From Beroe forskalii (Eukaryota > Ctenophora > Nuda > Beroida > Beroidae), in NCBI GenBank assembly GCA_011033025.1, contig WFMF01000060.1, positions 124,001 through 188,000 on the forward strand: a stretch of DNA of 64,000 bases, written 5' to 3'. The notes below the pieces were generated by a model. It was given only the letters and a program-made list of their open reading frames with translations. It made no database searches and was not told where the DNA came from. Both the position numbers and the translations under genes were made by a program. Below, piece after piece: positions 61,501 through 64,000 of this stretch (positions are counted from its first letter, which is position 1; every line of letters starts with the position of its first letter).

Positions 61501-63772
61501 TAAACGACTGCTGGATGGAGTCAGTGTTCTGAAAAGAAACTTTGGTTAGTATAGATCACTACAGTACTCTGGGGCTTCTCTAGTTCAAACTAACCTTGAT
61601 AATGAAACAAAGAGTGATTTTAACGATTACTATCATTATTGCTAGGCACTGCAATATGTACACAATGCACCGTGTAGAGCTATGGTCAAAGTGACACTTT
61701 CGGGTAAACTTGCCAAATTGGCTTTCACGCGAGGTACAGGTGCCAACCCAGGCAAATTAAAAATAATAGAACATCCAGCATCGTAAATCGAAGAATGCGC
61801 TGGTTTGATGAAAAATCAATTTTAAATAAATCGAGACTCATATGTGTCTGCCAAACATACCCTGGCATCCAAGCCAAGCTCGATAAATAGACGGTTAGAA
61901 TGACGTCATTATCGTAATTATCATTATCGTAATTAATGACGTAATTATCGTAATTATCACGATGTAGTGAGGTGATGAAGTTATCGCGCGCGGCGTTTAA
62001 CATACCCTGACATCCAAGCCGAGCTCGAGAAAGCACTCCTTGGTATCGCTCTGGTGTTGGCACTGGGAGCAGGTTACGGTGGAAACCAACTGACCACCGA
62101 ACACGGCGTGTGTGGGAGTACTCGTGCACTTCTTATCCGTCCTGTGGAGCACAGGTAGAAAGGTGAAATGTAGATAACGCTCGATATATGTCATTGATTT
62201 TATGTCGAAAGGGATGGATGGAATGAAATTAATAGGGCAAATGCTGGTCTGAACTGTTGATAAATATTGTTTTATTGAAATATTGAGCCTCTTCTGTGAA
62301 CCTAGCCTACACCACACGTAGCCACTAGTCACACATTTTTCTACCTACAGTTTTGGAATAAGTGCAACAGCTTGAAACATGATAAAGGGGGGGGGGGGTT
62401 GAAATGGGGGAAATTTATCACTTGCTAAGACGTGGATGACCCCTTACTTTGGATGAGAGGATAGGAATTGCTGGATCATCTTGTCTCGCAGATGTATAAG
62501 AAACTCATGTGCATCTTCTTGACGCCCGAAGCAGAAGTGCTTAGCAATCACTGAAACATTGTCGGGAATTTAAAGGTGGAAATATCGAAGCCTGTATTAT
62601 GATGAAATGACTAATAAATGAGAGAAGAAAATGTATGTTTTCGTAAAGTAGCTTAGTTCTCACATTTGAGGTGGTGTATGAAGGAGGAAGGTCTACAAGC
62701 TCCACCACTCGAGTTGTTGACTGTGTGGTAGAGTTGCAGGAGCCCGCAGCTAACACAGAACCCACCAGAACGACCTGTACAGAGGGGGAAGGTTAGTGGA
62801 ATGCCGGAAACGGTGGGAGAATAAGTAAAAATAAATACCATAGGGACATGGCTTGAAAATGTTTATTATTTAGTACAGTAGATCATGACAAAACGGTAAG
62901 ATTGCACTGTATAGCAGAATTGGTCATAGATAACATTTTACATCAAAAACATAGTATTTCTTCAAATTAAAAGAGTGAGAAGGTTATATATTTCCCCCTG
63001 GTGTTTACTCACAGTGCTTCTTGTGGTCTGTCACCAGGTAGTTGATAAGAGGTGGTGTGTAGAGCAAGCACTGGAGTGTAGAGTTGAGGTAGCAAGTGTT
63101 CGCAGCATTCACAAGACCACAGCCAATACCCTGCTTTTGCTTCCACTTCAAGTCAAGAGTATCCTTGCTATACAGTTCCTTGCTTACAGTCCTACAGGTT
63201 TACAAGAAACATTAGAAAAGAAGGGTTCAGAAATACTACCTTTTTTTAAGTAAGGTAGCGTTTCTGAAACCTATCTAACGTTTTCTAGTATCTCTTAAGG
63301 TAGTACCTTAAGATACTTCATACTACCTTACGAGGTATATTATTAAGATGGGAGTTAGGACAAAAATTCTGGGGATCCAAACTCTGGAGGTTCGAAAATA
63401 GGGATTTTGTTCAAAATTGCCATTTAAAGTTAATGCATGATGATGACATTATATTGAAATTTTATGGGTGCGAAATATTAAGTATGATTCCGCAATTATG
63501 TGTTTACACAGATATGATCTTTGAGATCAGAGGGACATTTTTAAGGTGTTATAATATTCAGATAACTAATTAACAGTACTCAAGAACTTGACATTTTGAT
63601 AGTGACTAGGTGATAGAGAACAAAATAAAAATACCAGATCAATCAATGTCAACCATGTACATACTTAACAAGTGGAGAGGCTGATGGCTTTTCAAAGTTA
63701 TTAATGGGTGTGTACTTCAGCCGTAAGTTTTCCATGTATGTATCTCTCTTGACAGGTGCAACAAATTCAATC
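58600..63772 (-). CDS. USP36: USP36/USP42-like ubiquitin hydrolase, 5' end outside the window
   Basis: Removes ubiquitin from proteins; USP36 works mainly in the nucleolus. Exons in coding order: 63772-63665, 63191-63013, 62774-62664, 62550-62448, 62141-62006, 61528-61446, 61045-60880, 60637-60541, 60366-60269, 59931-59859, 59510-58600; all phases join, giving about 687 visible residues. USP-domain landmarks: Cys box GLVNAANTCYLNSTLQ, FGRQEDAHEFLIHLRDKM, zinc-type CxxC pairs (TCSQCQ and KCEKCKK), LVLHLKRF, His box SSAQCGHYYCFVKSPNG and LLFYIKHE. A Ser/Asn-rich disordered tail follows. It ends with DDYDSELDQGKVKKVK and a Lys/Arg-rich stretch, as in USP36/scny. The Cys box has Ala-Ala where most USPs have Leu-Gly. 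The first visible exon starts mid-codon, so the start lies upstream. Confidence 0.9.
61895..61970. repeat. TTATCGTAATTA repeat with a TGACGTCA site
   Basis: Short AT-rich tandem (ATTATCGTAATTATC units) next to AATGACGTCATTATCG, inside the intron between exons 62141-62006 and 61528-61446 of the USP36/42-like gene. Probably a simple repeat. Confidence 0.5.
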
Positions 63773-64000
63773 CTAAGGGAATTTTTAATAATATTAAAGT
63801 ATTAAGAAACTTCCCGGAGTTTTGTATTGGAATTGCAGCCTTTGCTGCATTCTGATCATGAAATAAACAAATGCTTCAGAATTCAATTAGCTGGCCCTTT
63901 GGACAAAAAACTCCAAGTTGTTTTTGTCCTTAATAAGGGCCAGTTAAATAAAGGAAAATAAGGTACTATAACTGTAATAATATGATAGATTTAAATATTC
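63773..64000. other. Upstream intron of the USP36/42-like gene
   Basis: The minus strand has an acceptor (CCCTTAG) at 63773-63774. No upstream exon or start codon in frame was recognised before the window end. A GGGCCAG pair (TAGCTGGCCCTTTGGAC and AAGGGCCAGTTAA) forms a small inverted repeat near 63889-63946. Confidence 0.45.

Overview
The window is nuclear DNA of an animal. It is AT-rich, with GT-AG introns, large introns, minisatellites, foldback elements and a decayed LINE. Four multi-exon genes have recognisable animal relatives: a four EF-hand protein, an FBXO47-like F-box protein, a SPATA1-like coiled-coil protein and a USP36/42-like deubiquitinase. An intronless class I haem peroxidase of cytochrome c peroxidase type sits among them. 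That enzyme is rare in bilaterians but is known in some early-branching animals, so a sponge, cnidarian or similar lineage is the best guess. This is an inference, not a proof.

Layout. 1-3345: one arm of a large inverted duplication, holding an intact papain-like protease gene (+) and a stray antisense copy of a SPATA1-like exon. 3350-11485: repeats and one small transposon-like coding fragment. 11486-13420: EF-hand gene (+). 13421-17952: gene-poor, with a near-perfect hairpin. 17953-20685: FBXO47-like gene (-). 20860-22245: a degenerate repeat tract with two opposed halves. 22726-24011: an unidentified minus-strand exon and a LINE ORF1-like remnant. 24362-25423: peroxidase (+). 26293-56118: the SPATA1-like gene (+), about 30 kb, whose exon phases join consistently. 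58600-63772: USP36/42-like gene (-), convergent with SPATA1-like and lacking its first exon in the window.

The SPATA1-like gene dominates. Its introns hold an antisense broken LINE, an 11.7-kb intron with two nested single-exon genes (the second protease copy on the minus strand and a small secreted protein), and a TTAA-flanked inverted-repeat element. Two successive introns begin with tandem arrays built from the exon end plus the 5' splice site. The protease copy in the big intron and the one at the window start belong to arms about 34 kb apart in opposite orientation, and the duplication carried a SPATA1-like exon with it.

The most notable points are the two splice-donor-spanning minisatellites, the inverted duplication with its captured exon, the protease architecture (Trp to Tyr next to the catalytic Cys, plus a double cysteine-rich tail), the intronless peroxidase with a bipartite targeting sequence, and candidate CRE and GATA site clusters inside the big intron. 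No CRISPR, tRNA or rRNA gene was seen. All family assignments are from memory of the families, without a database search.
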